Source: Zopfochytrium polystomum
Lineage: Eukaryota > Chytridiomycota > Chytridiomycetes > Chytridiales > Chytridiaceae
Assembly (NCBI GenBank): GCA_025765615.1
Contig: JAIVFJ010000038.1
Location: 338,662 to 402,661, forward strand
Reading direction: 5' to 3'
Length of the DNA stretch: 64,000 nt
The stretch's first letter is position 1. The number at the start of each line of letters is the position of its first letter. Of this stretch, positions 22,864 through 34,947 are shown one piece after another. The translations under genes and the position numbers were made by a program. Below the pieces are notes generated by a model. The model was not told the origin of the DNA, ran no database searches, and saw only the letters and a list, made by a program, of their open reading frames with translations.

Positions 22864-23270
22864 CTACCGCTGCTTTGTGGCATCGACCTCCGCCATTGGC
22901 TTGGTGAAATGAGCTCCTGTGCTTGGTAGAGTCTTAAACGAAAGAGGGAGAATGAGTGCTTGATCAATCATTCGGGACTCCTCGTCCCCATCTTCACTGT
23001 GGTGGCCTGGCGTAGGAAGGGTAGTAGTCTGTGCAAGAGAGCAGGCAGTAGCCAAATTTCGACGAATTTGACTGTCCGTAAGGTTTCGTGTGAATGACCA
23101 AGCTGAAAGGAGCAATGTTTCTGAGTTGCCAGTGCGCACTCAGGTGCAGAAGAGGTTGGCCATGACGAGAAGAATTGAGAAAATTGCGAATGGCAGCTCT
23201 GACCAGGATGCTGCTCCTCCCATCCACACAGTGCAGATTCAGTCACTGCTTCTGCGGTTAAGTGATCCAT
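22864..23270 (-). CDS. Possible small protein, uncertain structure
   Basis: Several overlapping open frames occur here on the minus strand. One spliced reading joins a basic amphipathic segment (ILVRAAIRNFLNSSRH) through an intron ending ctttcag to a second exon reading TRNLTDSQIRRNLATA and ending at 22864. This would resemble a small protein with a mitochondrial-type leader. The start codon is not clear (no ATG in that frame next to the leader). I do not recognise a family and the whole call may be wrong. Confidence 0.3.
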
Positions 23271-23335
23271 CGTAGGGTCCGAAACCTCCCAGTAGACGTG
23301 CAGTAGATGAGATACTCAAGTATGTCACATAAGGT

Positions 23336-24793
23336 GTACAGTGGCTCACAAAATTGTGCCAATGTTTTTTTCGTTTGACTGTTGAACTCCCTCCCCTGAG
23401 TGAACAAGCGGTTTCTTCCTGAAATTCAGTGTGCTCACTGGGTAATAGTGTGAAAATGTGTTACCAAAGTGGGGAAGTGGCACGCCCTCAGCAGAGGAAC
23501 ATTGAGGCATTCAAATGATCTTGATCCATTGGCACAATTTTGAGGGTTTGCATCGGAAAAATGTTCATCCAGATTGTGACCTCCAATTTTCTAATTTTCC
23601 ACCGAACTTTTTCTGCAATTTGAGCAGGTATATAAAGGAGAGTTTGTTGGCGCAAAGCCCCGCCCTGTTATTCATCCAGCTCCGCAAAAAAACTCATGAA
23701 AACCATCCCACTTGAAACAAAAAAAATAATATCTTAAATCTCCTTGACCAAGGCGACTCAGGTTGTGAAAGTGCCGCCAATGTGAAGGTGGGAATGCGTA
23801 CTGCTTACCCCATTCGCGCAGTGGAGCATCCAGACATTGAAAACATTCTGCCTGGACGTCCAAGGAAGCTCTCTTCCCTGCAACAATGTTAATTTGTTCA
23901 GCAAATCGCATCTGGAGAAGCTAAAACCGCAGTGCAACTGGCCCAGACGCATGAACAAGACACTGGGGAGACTGCCTCACCTGAGACAGTCAGGCGCTCG
24001 CTCTGAGAGGTCGGTCTCAAAGGTTTACAGAAGAAGAAACAGCCAGCCTTGACAACAAAACACAAAAATGCTCAGCTCAAGTTTGCCCTTCAATATCAAA
24101 ACAGGACAGTTGAGGGCTTTAAGCACATCGTTTGGTCAGACAAGTCAAAGATCAATATTTAGGGATCAGACAGCATGACATATGCTTGGAGAATTTCTAG
24201 AACGCCACTTCAAGATCATCACATTCAATCAACAAAAAAGTTTGGCAGTGGATCTCAAATGGTTTGGGGTGCCATTACATGGTCTGGTGTTTTGCAGCTT
24301 GCTTTCATGGAAGGCACAATGAGCTCTGAGCAATACGTGACAATTTTGAAGAACAATCTCATCCCTAGTCTCGACGAACGCAGACTCAAAATGCAGGATG
24401 TTATATTCCAGCAGGACAACGACCCTAAGCATACTTCCAAATACACCAAAGAATGGCTCAACAGCAATGGATTTTGCGTTATGCAGTGGCCCTCTCAGTC
24501 TCCTGCATCAATCCAATTGAGCACACTTGGAGTATCTTGAAGCAGAGGCACAATTCCTATGAAACTGCACCAAAGTCAAACTTGGAGCGTTGCGAACAAA
24601 TCTGGAAGGAATGGAGGATTTTCTGCCAAAATGTGCAAAAGTTTGGTTGAAAGTATGCCTAGGAGGGTTGCGCAGGCATTGCGGCAAAGGGAGGGAACAC
24701 AGATTACTGAATAAAAATTTTTCACATCAACACACAAAATTGTGCCATGGAGTGGTCGCACATTCAACTCTGCCTCTTGGACAATATGTACAG
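23336..24793 (+). mobile_element. Degenerate Tc1/mariner-type DNA transposon
   Basis: A decayed transposase frame is bounded by related AT-rich ends: cacaaaattgtgcca occurs at both about 23348 and about 24734, and gtacagt at both margins. I could not define convincing terminal inverted repeats. No TA target duplication can be confirmed. It sits at the left edge of the transposable-element island. Confidence 0.6.
23695..24660 (+). pseudogene. Tc1-like transposase pseudogene
   Basis: Fragments of a DDE transposase of Tc1 type are recognisable in shifting frames: a start reading MKTIPLETKKIIS, then LLDQGDSG of the paired-type DNA-binding region, VWSDKSKI with the first Asp, SGSQMVWGAITWSGV, IFQQDNDPKHTSK with the second Asp, and NPIEHTWSILKQRH with the terminal Glu. 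Stop codons and several frame changes break it (a stop directly after the first block, another before the SDSMTYAW block, a frameshift near 24500), so it is inactive. Family assignment is firm, subfamily is not. Confidence 0.82.
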
Positions 24794-24885
24794 TAATTAA
24801 GCAGCTGATAGAGCAGATCTCTCAGAGTAACTGAGCTGAGTTTCGTGTCTGTACTGCAAAAAAAACACCTTGTCAACGGACACTC

Positions 24886-25310
24886 AAGGCTGCACTCTCC
24901 ACCACCTTGCCATTGCCCTCCACTGCCTTCCCACCGCCAGATTGACGTCAGATCATCATCAGATTGACATCAGATTGACTCCAGAACCCTCCACCACCAC
25001 CCTCCACCGCCTTGCCACTGCCAGATTGATGTCAGATCATTGTCAGATCGCCAGATCATCATCAGATCGACGTCAGATTGACTCCAGACCATCAGATCGT
25101 TGTCAGATTGACTCCAGATCATCAGATCATCATCAGATTGTCATCAGATTGACGCCAGATCATCACCAGAACGCCAGATTGTTGTCAGATTGCCAGATCA
25201 TCATCTGATTGTTGTCAGATTGTCGTCCAATCGTCAAATCATCATCAGATTGACACCAGATTGTTGCCAGATTGACTCCAGATTGCTGCCAGATCGCCTC
25301 CAGCGATTGC
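24886..25310. repeat. CAGATT/CAGATC-rich minisatellite
   Basis: More than 25 short units of the form cagatcatcatcagattg, cagattgacgtcagatt and variants, tandem and imperfect, about 6-18 bp each. Open on the plus strand over part of its length but with no protein character. Confidence 0.85.
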
Positions 25311-25946
25311 TGGCCTTGTCTTTCAAACCAGACTGCAATCACCCCCCTTTACCACCACAACCACATTGCAACCACATCACAACCTTTGTGCTGAATTGGG
25401 ATTGCTACCCCCCGTTTCATGAGCAGCCCACCTCCCTCCATGTTCTTCGGCACCCATGCTGATCAACATATATTGACCACTCACCACTCAACCAGACCCC
25501 ACTGTTGCCCCACTCACTGAACTTGACATCCTACGCTTCACCATCACTTGCAACCTCACCATCCGACAGCGGCCCTTACTCTCAAAGGACCAGACTTCTT
25601 ACTCACTCTGCCTTCTGCATCCTTTGTCAGATGAACAGGCTGCCTGTCTTCAGACCACATCCCCACACATTCTTACACCTGTCGACTACCAGCTGCTGCC
25701 ACAGAATTGGTGCACTTATAAACTCACTTGATACCGTTTGCCACCGCTTTGCCACTCCCGCCACCGCTGTTGCAGTCGCCTTGTTTGCTGAGGTGATACC
25801 TTGACTAAGCAACTATAGTTCAGCGCCGATGGCACTTTCTCTTCCATGGTGCTGGAACAATAAAAAAAATAAAAAAAAAAGCTGCTGCCACACAATTGAC
25901 CAACGAACCTGCCAACCAACTCGTCCTCCAACACCTGGCTCCTGAA
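25311..25946. other. No recognisable gene
   Basis: Pyrimidine- and CCACC-rich sequence with a short poly-A run near 25860. No coding family, RNA gene or clear repeat boundary is visible. The segment ends at the 3' terminus of the first LINE. Confidence 0.4.
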
Positions 25947-26248
25947 ACTAACCCTAACTTTTCAATAGTGTATTATTCGCTCCAACCCGAAGGTGAGGAA
26001 TCTGCAGCTTGAAAGTTAAAAAAGTACATGCATATGAAGGAGAAGAAAGAAGGTCCAAGAGGTCAGAGGGGACACATGTAAGAGAGAGAGAAAGCCAAAG
26101 AAGAGGAAAAACAAAGAGGCCAAGGTGAAGAGAAGAGATCTGAAAAAACAGTAGAAACAAACCTACACCAGCCAACAGCTTGAAAATAGAAAGACAACAC
26201 AACAAAAAACAAATGGAAAACAAATGATGGGGCAAAAGAGACAGACAC

Positions 26249-29200
26249 TCATCCACCTCCCACTGAAACAGCGCTATCTGTATCAGAGTCGACCCACCCG
26301 GATCCGTCCGGCTTCCCCGTCACTCCCTGAGTCTCCTTATTCAGCCACCTGTTCCTCGATTCCCTAAACCCCTTGTTGCGCACTGGATCCCAGTGCGCAC
26401 GCAGGGCTTCCCTAGCTTGCCTCCGCACCTGCGCCATCTGCATGCGAGTCCTCAGATCCGCCCTCCTATCATCCACTGTCCCTGCTTCCATCAAATAGTC
26501 CGCCTCCTGATCTGCTGTGGTCTCTGAAGCATCCACAAAGTCCCTCATTCCAGCGCATTCCACTCGAATCTTTGCAATCAGCCTAGCAAGCTTCATCCCC
26601 AGCTTCTTTGAAGCAACCCTCGTCTCCTGAGGGATCTTATCTGCATCATTGGCTGTGTAGGGCGCCCAGAAAGTCAGAGTCTGCAGCAGCAGATCCAGCA
26701 CTGTGATGTTCCTCCTCGCCTGCTCCACGCTTGGGACGCACTCAGGGTGGTCTGCCTCCAGGAGGCGGCGCACACCTGAACACTCCAAGGCATGGTTCCT
26801 GTCCAGCTCAGCATCACACTTCGTGCACTTCTGGTGATAGGCCACACGACCACCCATCCACGCCACAAGGCATCTCAACCACCTCCTGTTAAACATTGCA
26901 CCAGAACGAACCACCTGGCAGGGCCCCCGGTGAGGGGGGACCACCAGAGGTGCTACCACTCCAGTCAAGTTGGCCTTTTCCTTATACTTCTCAAGTGACA
27001 CAGTGTGCATCTTCTGCATAGCGACAGCATCAATGTTCTTGGGCTCAGATCTGGTAACTTCAAGGTCATATGGATAAGTCCTGTGTCTGACAACCGGAAT
27101 CTGTGCCAAGGCCTTCCGTGGCACCGACCCAAAATACTGTCTTGTTCCTTGCAAACACTGCAGAGTCATCAGCAAACAGCAGAGAGTTGATCTTCAATCC
27201 ACCACATTCCAACTGGCTGTGGGGCACCCTGGAGAGCGCCTCAGGCAGCGAGTTGATGGCAACATTGAACAGCATTGGGGACAACACAGTTCCCTGTAGA
27301 AATCCCCGCGTCACTGGAATCTGATCAGACTTCTGGCCCATGACCAGAAGCTGGCACGCATTAAAGTCAAACAAGGATCTGAGAATCGGCAGCAACTGGT
27401 TCCTGGTAAACTCAGGACTCTTGTCGTTCTTGGCATTCCAGATGGACTCCCACACATAGTTCCTGTTTGTGCAATCATAGGCAGCCTTGATGTCCAAGTA
27501 CACCACAGTCAGATCAGGGTACTGTTGCTGAAGCTCATGCAGAGTGAATGCTTGGTCCATGGTGGACCTGTGGCGCCTGAAACCACCCTGTGAGGGGTGG
27601 ATCATTCCTTCAACCACTCTTTCCACCTGCGGGGCCAACACCCGCTCATACACCAGCCTCAGCCTTGAGCACAGAGAGATTGGCCTGTAGTTTGCCACAT
27701 CAGTGTTCACCCCCTTGTTCTTGTACACAAGGGCAACATTCGCGATCCCCCAGAGTGTGGGAACCACCTGGAGGGCTGCAAGCAGCTGAAAGAATCTCTG
27801 CAACACAGGAGCCACCACATGTGGGGCAATGCACACCAGTTCGCCAAACAGGGCATCCTCCCCTGGGGCCTTGCCCCGGGGTGCAATCTTGCAAGCCTCT
27901 TCCACGGCATTCTTCTTGATCCAGGCAACTTCAGAAAGCTTCAGAGGCACCATGAGTCGTTCAGCACTGCAGGCAGCTAAGACATCCTGATTGACGGCAT
28001 CAGTACCAGTTGGCTCATGGCCAATGGTTCCCCTAAAGTGATCAGCATAGTCTGGGAGTTTCTGAGGGTCAAGGGCACAGTGAGTGCGCTCCACTCTGGA
28101 TTTTTGACACTTGATTCTCTTGGCTTCAGCAGCAAAGTCCTTGACAGCTAAGTCCTGCACAGCAGAGTACACCCTCTTCCTGTAGCGTTTGATGGCCACC
28201 TTTGTCAGCCTGTTCCACTGCCTGAACTTTGCCCAGGCGTCCTTCTGCCCGACAGGATCATCATCAGGGTGGGCTTCAGCCTCCATGCGCGACAAATCAC
28301 ACCAGCGCTTCAGCTCCTCCAAATGCTTCTCCTCGACATCAGGGCCGCCTGCACCACCCCTAAACTTGGTCTTCCCAGCCACTTGGACGCCAGTGTCAAC
28401 AAGCCACTTCACCACCAACTGAGATACAGAATCTGCACAGGCACGTCTGCGCTCAAAAGACCACTCCTCCTGGGCTACAGCAGCAGCATTCACAGTCTTC
28501 CATGCTGAGTGAATCTCTTGTCTCAAGGGCTTCCTGGTCTCTGCAAGTTTCTTCTCATACTGGACTTGTCTCAGCATCAGCCTGCGCACATTCAGTCTCT
28601 CAAAGGGTGGCTTCATGGTCAAGTGTGTTCGAAGCTCAAAGGTGAGCATCCTGTGGTCTGTGAAGGCCAAGTGTTCCTCAGGTGCGTCATGGACAACCAA
28701 GTTATGCACAGCTCCAAGTCCAGCTAGATTCACAAGGAGCAAGTCAGTGACTCCCCTGCCTACAGGGCCAGCAATTCTAGGTGGGAAAGTGGTCCACTGT
28801 CCCCGAACTGGCTCAACCCTACTCCATCCTGAACCATCAATCCAGGCGCGCCACCAGTCCACCCTCAGCCTGGGCTGCGAGTGGGCACAGCCGTACTCCT
28901 GCAGTGAAGTGTTGAAATCTCCAATGATCAGAAAGGGTGCCTGGGGGTTAGCCCCAGCAATCCTGTCTGCTGTTGCTGAGAATGACTGAAGCACCTCCAA
29001 ATCCGTCGAGGGTGCAAAGTACACCACTGCCATGATAATCTCTGACATCCTCACAATGACCCACTCCCCCTTTGTGTCCTTCTCCAATGTCTGAACCACC
29101 AGGTCCTCCTCCATCCTCCTGCCCTTATGAATGGACACCCCCTTCTTGCCTTTATGCCCAAGCCGCTCCTCAAACTCCAACGCCGGTCCCCTTGAGTCCG

Positions 29201-29411
29201 CCACCAATCCCCTCAACGGGTTATTCTCCACCACAGTGATCCCAGTGTCCGCCAACAAAATATAGTCTGAATGGATATCTGAAAATGCTTGGTCTATGTT
29301 CTTGACATGTCCTGAGAGCGAGCAGTTCAAGTTCACAAATCCAAATCTAAGTCCATCAATCATCAAGCATAGCGTCGGCACCACTGGAAGCTCCTGTGTC
29401 CTCAGCCCCAC
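26249..29411 (-). pseudogene. LINE A ORF2 (endonuclease/RT), internally deleted
   Basis: Reads from the apurinic-type endonuclease domain (NLNCSLSGHVKNIDQAF, FLIIGDFNTS, LAFTDHRML) into the reverse transcriptase domain (YRPISLCSRLRLVYERVL, VYLDIKAAYDCT, FLQGTVLSPMLFN, catalytic LLFADDSAVFA). Right after FARNK the frame jumps: about 640 bp corresponding to 38905-39545 of copy B is missing (near 27140) and the frame shifts, so the C-terminal part (26249..27175, with a Cys-rich CTKCDAELDRNHALEC motif) is out of phase. Nearly identical elsewhere to copy B. Confidence 0.88.
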
Positions 29412-31410
29412 GAGGCTTGGGTGTCTCTAAAGGTTCTGCCCCCATCTCCGGCTCCTTCCCCTTGGCGGGAAAGTGTGACAGGTCGCGAAGCTTCCCCTTC
29501 AGGTCAGCCACAAACCGGCGGGGCACAAATTCACAGATAGACCTTGCCAGCAGCACAGAGGGACGGAATGTCGGGTGGTTCAGAATTCCAGCAATACGGC
29601 TCAGATATGCTCGCACAGCAGCAGCTTCAGCCTCAGCCCCTGATCGAAGGCGCGAGGGTTTCCAGGGTTCACACTCATCATCCACCACAACCTCAGCCTT
29701 TTTACAGGCAGCCACAAACTTGGCCTTCTCAGATTCCAGAACCCAGCATTCCATCAGCGACGCATGCTTGCCAATCACAGAAATCTCAGGAACTCGGGGG
29801 AATCCATTTGCAGCAGTGAATAGAAGTCTCAAACTGTGGCGGGGCGCAGCCCGACCAATATCTGAAAGATTGGGCCGAACATAGACTGGAACATACTTCG
29901 CTCCGTCAAGGGACCACGCAGGCGGGACATAGTCTGGCGCTGCGCGGCGCGCCTCAACAACAGAGGATCTAGGTCTGAAAATCTGCTTGAGCTTGGTCTC
30001 AGTGTCAACCTTGGGGTCCGTGATAGTCTTAATTCCCTTGCGGAAATTGTTAGCGAAAAGTGGTTCTGGTGCATTGGCTGCCGCGATGGCGGCAAAACTT
30101 AGCGGGAAACGTCGACTTGGGCGGGTGCCTCCACTCCCGGGTTTCGGGCGGTGTCGCCCCTCTCTGCTGAGGGTCGGCCGCTCAGCCGCTTCCCTCCGTG
30201 TTCCTCCGCCGTCGTCGGCCTCCTCCCCCCCATCTTCCTCCTCCGCGTCATCGTCAATTCGTCTCTCGCGCTGTGTGCTTCTCACGCGTTCCAACTCCTC
30301 CTCAAGCGCTCGAATGCGTTCGTCTTTCTCGGTGATGGTATTTTCCAGGTCGATGATCCGTCCACGTAGCTTGTCAAGGGTCTCCGCAAAGTATGTGACC
30401 TTGTCTCTTGATTGCTGGTTAAGGCGCTCTTGCTCGGCCCACTTACGTTGTTGACTGGCCATAAATCCGATTAATTCAGCGTTGGTTGGGGGAATGAGAG
30501 TGTGGGCAGATTCGAGGGAGGGGCCGGTCAGGAGCGCCTGGGAGAGCGCTTGCGATGCTTGCGGGGACGTCATTCGATGAGAACTATCGAGCCCTGTGGC
30601 GTGCCGTACAGGACGTGCGCCGTGCAGTGGGGGCGCGTCGTGCGAGGCGGGGGTTGCGTCGCGAGGTGCGGGGATTGCGTCGTGTGGTGCAGAGATTGCG
30701 TCGCGCGATGCAGGCAATGCGTCGTGCGATGCAGTGTTGGTGTCTGCCGGCACCAACTCGTCGGGCTCGTCGGAGTCGTCGTCAAAGAGGTTGCGGAGAA
30801 GCGCAGACACAGATCTGGTTGGAGAAGAGTCGCTCGTTTCGGGGCGACCTCGTTTCGCTTCGATCACGTCGATTGAGGGTGGGGTCCGATGCTTTGGGTT
30901 GCGGGGTGGTTGTTGCGGTGTGCTGGGGGCGTCAGTGTCGGCGGCGGCTAACGCAGGGGCAGATCTGGTGGATGTGGCGGCTTGCCACACGCTCTTGTTG
31001 GCGGCTTCGAGGGCAGTGGCGTCGGTGGAGTCCAGCGTGGAGAGAGCGCGATGGAAGCGGCTCGCTGGCGACGGTTTACAGTGGGAGCAGGCGATCGACA
31101 ATCGGCGGATACCGGACTTAGCGTTTGGTCTGCCAGCAACACCTCTCGAACTGAGCTGCTTTTGGCAGATCGCGCAGGTGATTCGCTTCTGATGGTGATG
31201 GAAGAGGTCCCGTTCAAGGGAGTGGAACTCGTCCGCGGTGGTGACGTTGAATCGAGATCGGGGAAACGGCGTCGGTGCAGGTTCCTGACTGCCTTCGACA
31301 GCTTCGGAAGCCGCAGCAACGGCCGGGGGGTTAGGGATCGGTGGGAAGTTGAGTTTGGTTTGCTTCGACACGATGATGGTGGCTTCAACCTCGACTTTGC
31401 CTCGCAACAA
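29356..31410 (-). CDS. LINE A ORF1 protein
   Basis: Open frame of about 684 aa. It has a Cys pair arrangement near residue 80 (CAICQKQ and later CSHC), long Ala/Pro/Ser-rich low-complexity stretches, a coiled-coil segment (LRGRIIDLENTITEKDERIR), a basic Arg-rich block and a C-terminal globular region (WVLESEKAKFVAACKKAEVV). This fits an ORF1 nucleic-acid-binding protein of a LINE, which forms the RNP. The frame overlaps the ORF2 start by about 56 bp. The first codon of the open frame is not ATG and the true start is uncertain. Confidence 0.7.
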   Translation of the reverse strand: MLRGKVEVEATIIVSKQTKLNFPPIPNPPAVAAASEAVEGSQEPAPTPFPRSRFNVTTADEFHSLERDLFHHHQKRITCAICQKQLSSRGVAGRPNAKSGIRRLSIACSHCKPSPASRFHRALSTLDSTDATALEAANKSVWQAATSTRSAPALAAADTDAPSTPQQPPRNPKHRTPPSIDVIEAKRGRPETSDSSPTRSVSALLRNLFDDDSDEPDELVPADTNTASHDALPASRDAISAPHDAIPAPRDATPASHDAPPLHGARPVRHATGLDSSHRMTSPQASQALSQALLTGPSLESAHTLIPPTNAELIGFMASQQRKWAEQERLNQQSRDKVTYFAETLDKLRGRIIDLENTITEKDERIRALEEELERVRSTQRERRIDDDAEEEDGGEEADDGGGTRREAAERPTLSREGRHRPKPGSGGTRPSRRFPLSFAAIAAANAPEPLFANNFRKGIKTITDPKVDTETKLKQIFRPRSSVVEARRAAPDYVPPAWSLDGAKYVPVYVRPNLSDIGRAAPRHSLRLLFTAANGFPRVPEISVIGKHASLMECWVLESEKAKFVAACKKAEVVVDDECEPWKPSRLRSGAEAEAAAVRAYLSRIAGILNHPTFRPSVLLARSICEFVPRRFVADLKGKLRDLSHFPAKGKEPEMGAEPLETPKPRGAEDTGASSGADAMLDD

Positions 31411-31822
31411 CGTCCTCGATGTCTGTCCCAGACAGACACAAGAACGTGAAGAAAGAAAAAGTCACTAACCCTAACTTTTCAATAGTGTATTATTCGCTCC
31501 AACCCGAAGGTGAGGAATCTGCAGCTTGAAAGTTAAAAAAGTACATGCATATGAAGGAGAAGAAAGAAGGTCCAAGAGGTCAGAGGGGACACATGTGAGA
31601 GAGAGCCAAAGAAGAGGAAAAACAAAGAGGCCAAGGTGAAGAGAAGAAATCTGAAAGAACAGTAGAAACAAACGTAAACCAGACAACAGCTTAATGTGAA
31701 AAAGTCAACTCAACAAAAAACAAATGGAAAACAAATGATGAGGCAACAGAAACAGACACTCATACACCTCCCACTGAAGCACCACTCTCTGTATCAGAGT
31801 CAACCCACCCAGATCTGTCTGG

Positions 31823-32051
31823 TGAAAGAATTTGCTATGGTGGCTGATTGATGGGTTGGGCTGCTGTGGTGTACACTACTGAAGGTGGTGGTGGTGGGAG
31901 GTTGATCTTGGCTTCTGTCAGTCTTGTGTTTGTCTTTATACAAAACTGTTACAAGGACCATCACTTGCAAAATGCTGCAAGTCATCCTTGCAGAGCAGTA
32001 TCAGGTCAAAGCTCCTGCACACTGCTTACACCAAAAGACCCAAAACTAACA
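31823..32051 (-). repeat. Copia 3' LTR (229 bp)
   Basis: Starts TGTTAGTTTTGGG and ends GCAAATTCTTTCA on the minus strand. Same length and sequence as 37844..38072 by eye. Confidence 0.95.
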
Positions 32052-32312
32052 CTCCCCCCTAAGCTGTGGGCAGGAGCAAAGGCCGGCACGGAGGAAAACC
32101 TTAAGCCATGATCAACTTAAGGAAACCGTACACCGGAGAAAGAAGAATCACAAACAGGTATGACTGGCCATCGGATGGCAGAACAGAAAGGACAGACCGC
32201 ACTAACAAAAATGGATGGGGGCACATATTGAGCTTCAGAGGTAAAAGAAAATGAGTCAAAGTAATGAAAAGGAACAAAGAAGAAAACAACTTCACAGATA
32301 AGAAAAAATGAA

Positions 32313-33212
32313 TCAGAGGAAAGAGAAGAAACAAAGACCAGTGCGACTCCGATGGTATTCACTGAGAGCAGCTGAGAGAGATTTTGTCATATAGTCTGCA
32401 GGCTGTTCTCCTCCAGCAATCCATTCAAGCCGTACTACCTTTTGTTCCACAAGTTCTTGAATATAATGATACTTTACTATGATATGCTTTGACTGATTGG
32501 TGTAAAGATCATTTGAACTGAGGTTGATCACACCGCTGTTGTCAGTGTAGATGACAAGTGGAGTTGGAGACGGAAGTTGAAGTGCTGAGTAGAGTTGGGA
32601 TAGTGCCTTAAGTTCTCGTCCCAGTTCAGACGCAGCTACAGCTTCCTGCGGTGACAGCATGACAGTACTGCTCTGAAGAGATGTCCAACTAATAGCTGTT
32701 CCTCCAAATAGAACATAGTAGCCAGGCTGTGATTTCCCATCTGAGTGGACACCATGGGCAGCGTCGGAGTAACCGGCTATATCTGTGCAGTTGCGAGAAT
32801 AGAATAAACCATACTCACTATTACCGTTGAGATATTTGAGAACCAGAATAAGGATCTTCATGCGTTGCTCGCTAGGATCCTTGCTGAAGGCACCAAGGTA
32901 TGAAACTGCTTGGGCAAGGTCTGGTCGCGTGTGTGTTGCAAGGTAGTTGATGCCACCAAGGATTGCCTGGTACAGTCTCTGGTCTGGAGCTGCTTGGTCA
33001 ATCCCACGTGGCTGAAGATTGAGACTACTGGGAAGGGCAGTTACTGCAGTGTGGTTGTTGATAATGTTGGCATGGCGTTGAAGTAAATCCTTCTTGATAT
33101 AGGTAGGCTTTCTGGTGCAAGAAGATTCCGTTGTGGCAGTGTTCCAGTTGCATATTGAGGATGGTTTCACTGCTCCCATTTCGCAGAGTTTGTAAAGGAT
33201 TAGGCAAGGCAA
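32313..33212 (-). pseudogene. Copia RNase H / polyprotein C-terminus
   Basis: Open frame of about 299 aa carrying the Ty1/copia C-terminal signature: YQAILGGINYLATHTRPDLA, the RNase H start GYSDAAHGVHSDGKSQPGY, then TVMLSPQEAVAASELG, IYTDNSGVINLSSN, SKHIIVKYHYIQELVE and PADYMTKSL. The upstream reverse transcriptase is not present in the expected place, so this is a remnant of the polyprotein. A closely related fragment lies at 44344-44935. Confidence 0.85.
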
Positions 33213-33920
33213 TGGCAGAAGAAGTTTTGGCCAGAATCACCAAAAAGCAAATATTGTTAACTTAGCTTGCGGTGTGGATGATGAGTCAATCTGACAAAAG
33301 AGGATGCAGTTGTCCCAGAAGATTGCATGACTTTCCTGACAACTGTTTGATTTAGGTGGCTGTTCAACTCCAGCAGTCAGTGCAGTGGTAATGAACTGCT
33401 CAATGTGGATTGGCACATAAAATATGCTGTTGAGGTACGTGTTGCTGATATCAACTGTGTCAGTGACCCAGTTGATTCAGGCAGCCATTTCGGTGAGTTA
33501 ACAAGGACTATTGATTTGGAAAAGAGTTGAGTGAGTATTCTGAATATAAATGCAATGACACTAAGTGGGGCCCTTAGCCATGAGTTGTGCATAGAAGCAC
33601 TCAATGCTGCTGTCTTCACAAAGTTTGACCTTGTAGGCCCATTTGTTCCAGGTTTTGTTGACATTTGTGGGTTGTTCAATAACTTCGAAAGCTGTACTTT
33701 GCAGAGTTGTCAGATGGTGCCAACAGCTGGTGCGGTTCTGATGGAATTTCGCCTGAAGGTAAGAAGTTTGTGGTGGATTCCAAATTTTAAAGTGTTATGT
33801 TTGTTTTGTGGTTGTAGAGAAATAGAATCTACTTGTGATGGTTTTAACTTTAAGAAACTTTAGGGAAAATTAGTTCAGATTTTCTAAGATACCCTGCACA
33901 TAAAAGAAAGCACAAGAGAA

Positions 33921-34947
33921 AACTCTGCACAGGTGAGCCTTCTGCACGATGCTGGTCTGGGCTCCCCCCAGTACCCTATGAGGCAAGGCGACCACTCCCC
34001 CATACACAGCTTGCCCTCAACGCTTTCCTCCGCGTCTCGCCTGGGCACTTCAGGAGAATAACTGTCTCCTGGTTGGTACTCCTTGCGGAATGGGCTCCCT
34101 GCTCAGGACTCCACCTCCTCTGACACAGGTCCAGGCCACACTAGCCTACAAGCTGGGACTTCGGTGTTCGTGGGCCTTCGGTTGATTTACATTGCCAGTC
34201 TGCCCCCCGGTCCGGCCTTCCTCAGTCATGCCTATAGTGCTCCCAGTAAAGCCCACTGGAGGTGACGTTAATTGCAGTAGCACAGAATCCAACCCATCGT
34301 GCCGTCACCTCCAACACCAGAGCTGTACACCGTTATCTGATTCACTTTCACTGTGGATTACCATGTGGTTGATACTTTTTACCAATTCCAGTTTAACTTC
34401 TTCCAATTCTGATTGCTAAAGTTGAATGCTGACTGAATGGAGGAAGTTGTTGTTTTCTGCAGTGACTCTGCTGTGGGGAATGGTTGATGCTTTGTCTGGC
34501 TTTGTTGAGACTGCAGAAAACTGAAAGCAATTTCAATTCAACTCGTTCAACTTGCAAAATTAAGTCTCAAAGATAGTTCAAGGCGACTGGTGACTGAATG
34601 GAGCAAAGTGGTGATGTTGGTGTTGTTTCTGAAGCTGATCTGCAGGAATGAATAGTTGAAGGTTTTCCTGAATTTTGCTGAGACTGCTGAGGTTTGAATA
34701 GTTTGATGATATGGTAATTGCAACTGTGTGTGAGGTGGTTGATTTTTGCTTTTGTTGGTCTAGAGTGGAGAATAAAGATAGAGACAAAGTTAGTGGAAGA
34801 AAGCATTAGTGAGTATATCCAGATGTTCCACAGAGTTTGATTGCTTGATGATGATTTGCCTTTAGTCTCCAAGTGATGTTGTGGAATTTATGCTGGTAGA
34901 ATAGTGTTAGTGCAAGCAAAGGGAACAAAGACTTAGCCTGATGTCTT
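33921..34947 (+). repeat. 1-kb inverted repeat, left arm
   Basis: Reverse-complement partner of 42119..43158. It begins gaaaactctgcacaggtgag and ends gacttagcctgatg. Small differences are spread along the pair. Confidence 0.88.

Larger units (their letters stand above)
25947..31464 (-). mobile_element. LINE copy A (non-LTR retrotransposon)
   Basis: Minus-strand element of about 5.5 kb with ORF1 (from about 31410) and ORF2 (endonuclease and reverse transcriptase), followed by a 300-bp 3' UTR. Its 3' end on the plus strand begins actaaccctaac, that is, the RNA-sense strand ends in a telomere-like GTTAGGGTTAGT. Its 5' end lies directly against the same 3' motif of the next copy (31465). ORF2 has lost about 640 bp relative to copy B, so copy A cannot be autonomous. 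The 5' UTR is at most about 50 nt, so slight 5' truncation is possible. Confidence 0.9.

Noticed and set aside
24886..25310. Coding region made of short repeats
   Set aside because: The open frame arises from the repeat period and lacks any conserved protein character.
27590..28989. Plus-strand ORFs opposite the LINE reverse transcriptase
   Set aside because: Shadow frames. The same shadows recur opposite copy B.
29396..31449. Plus-strand ORFs opposite LINE ORF1
   Set aside because: Mirror frames of biased, low-complexity coding sequence.
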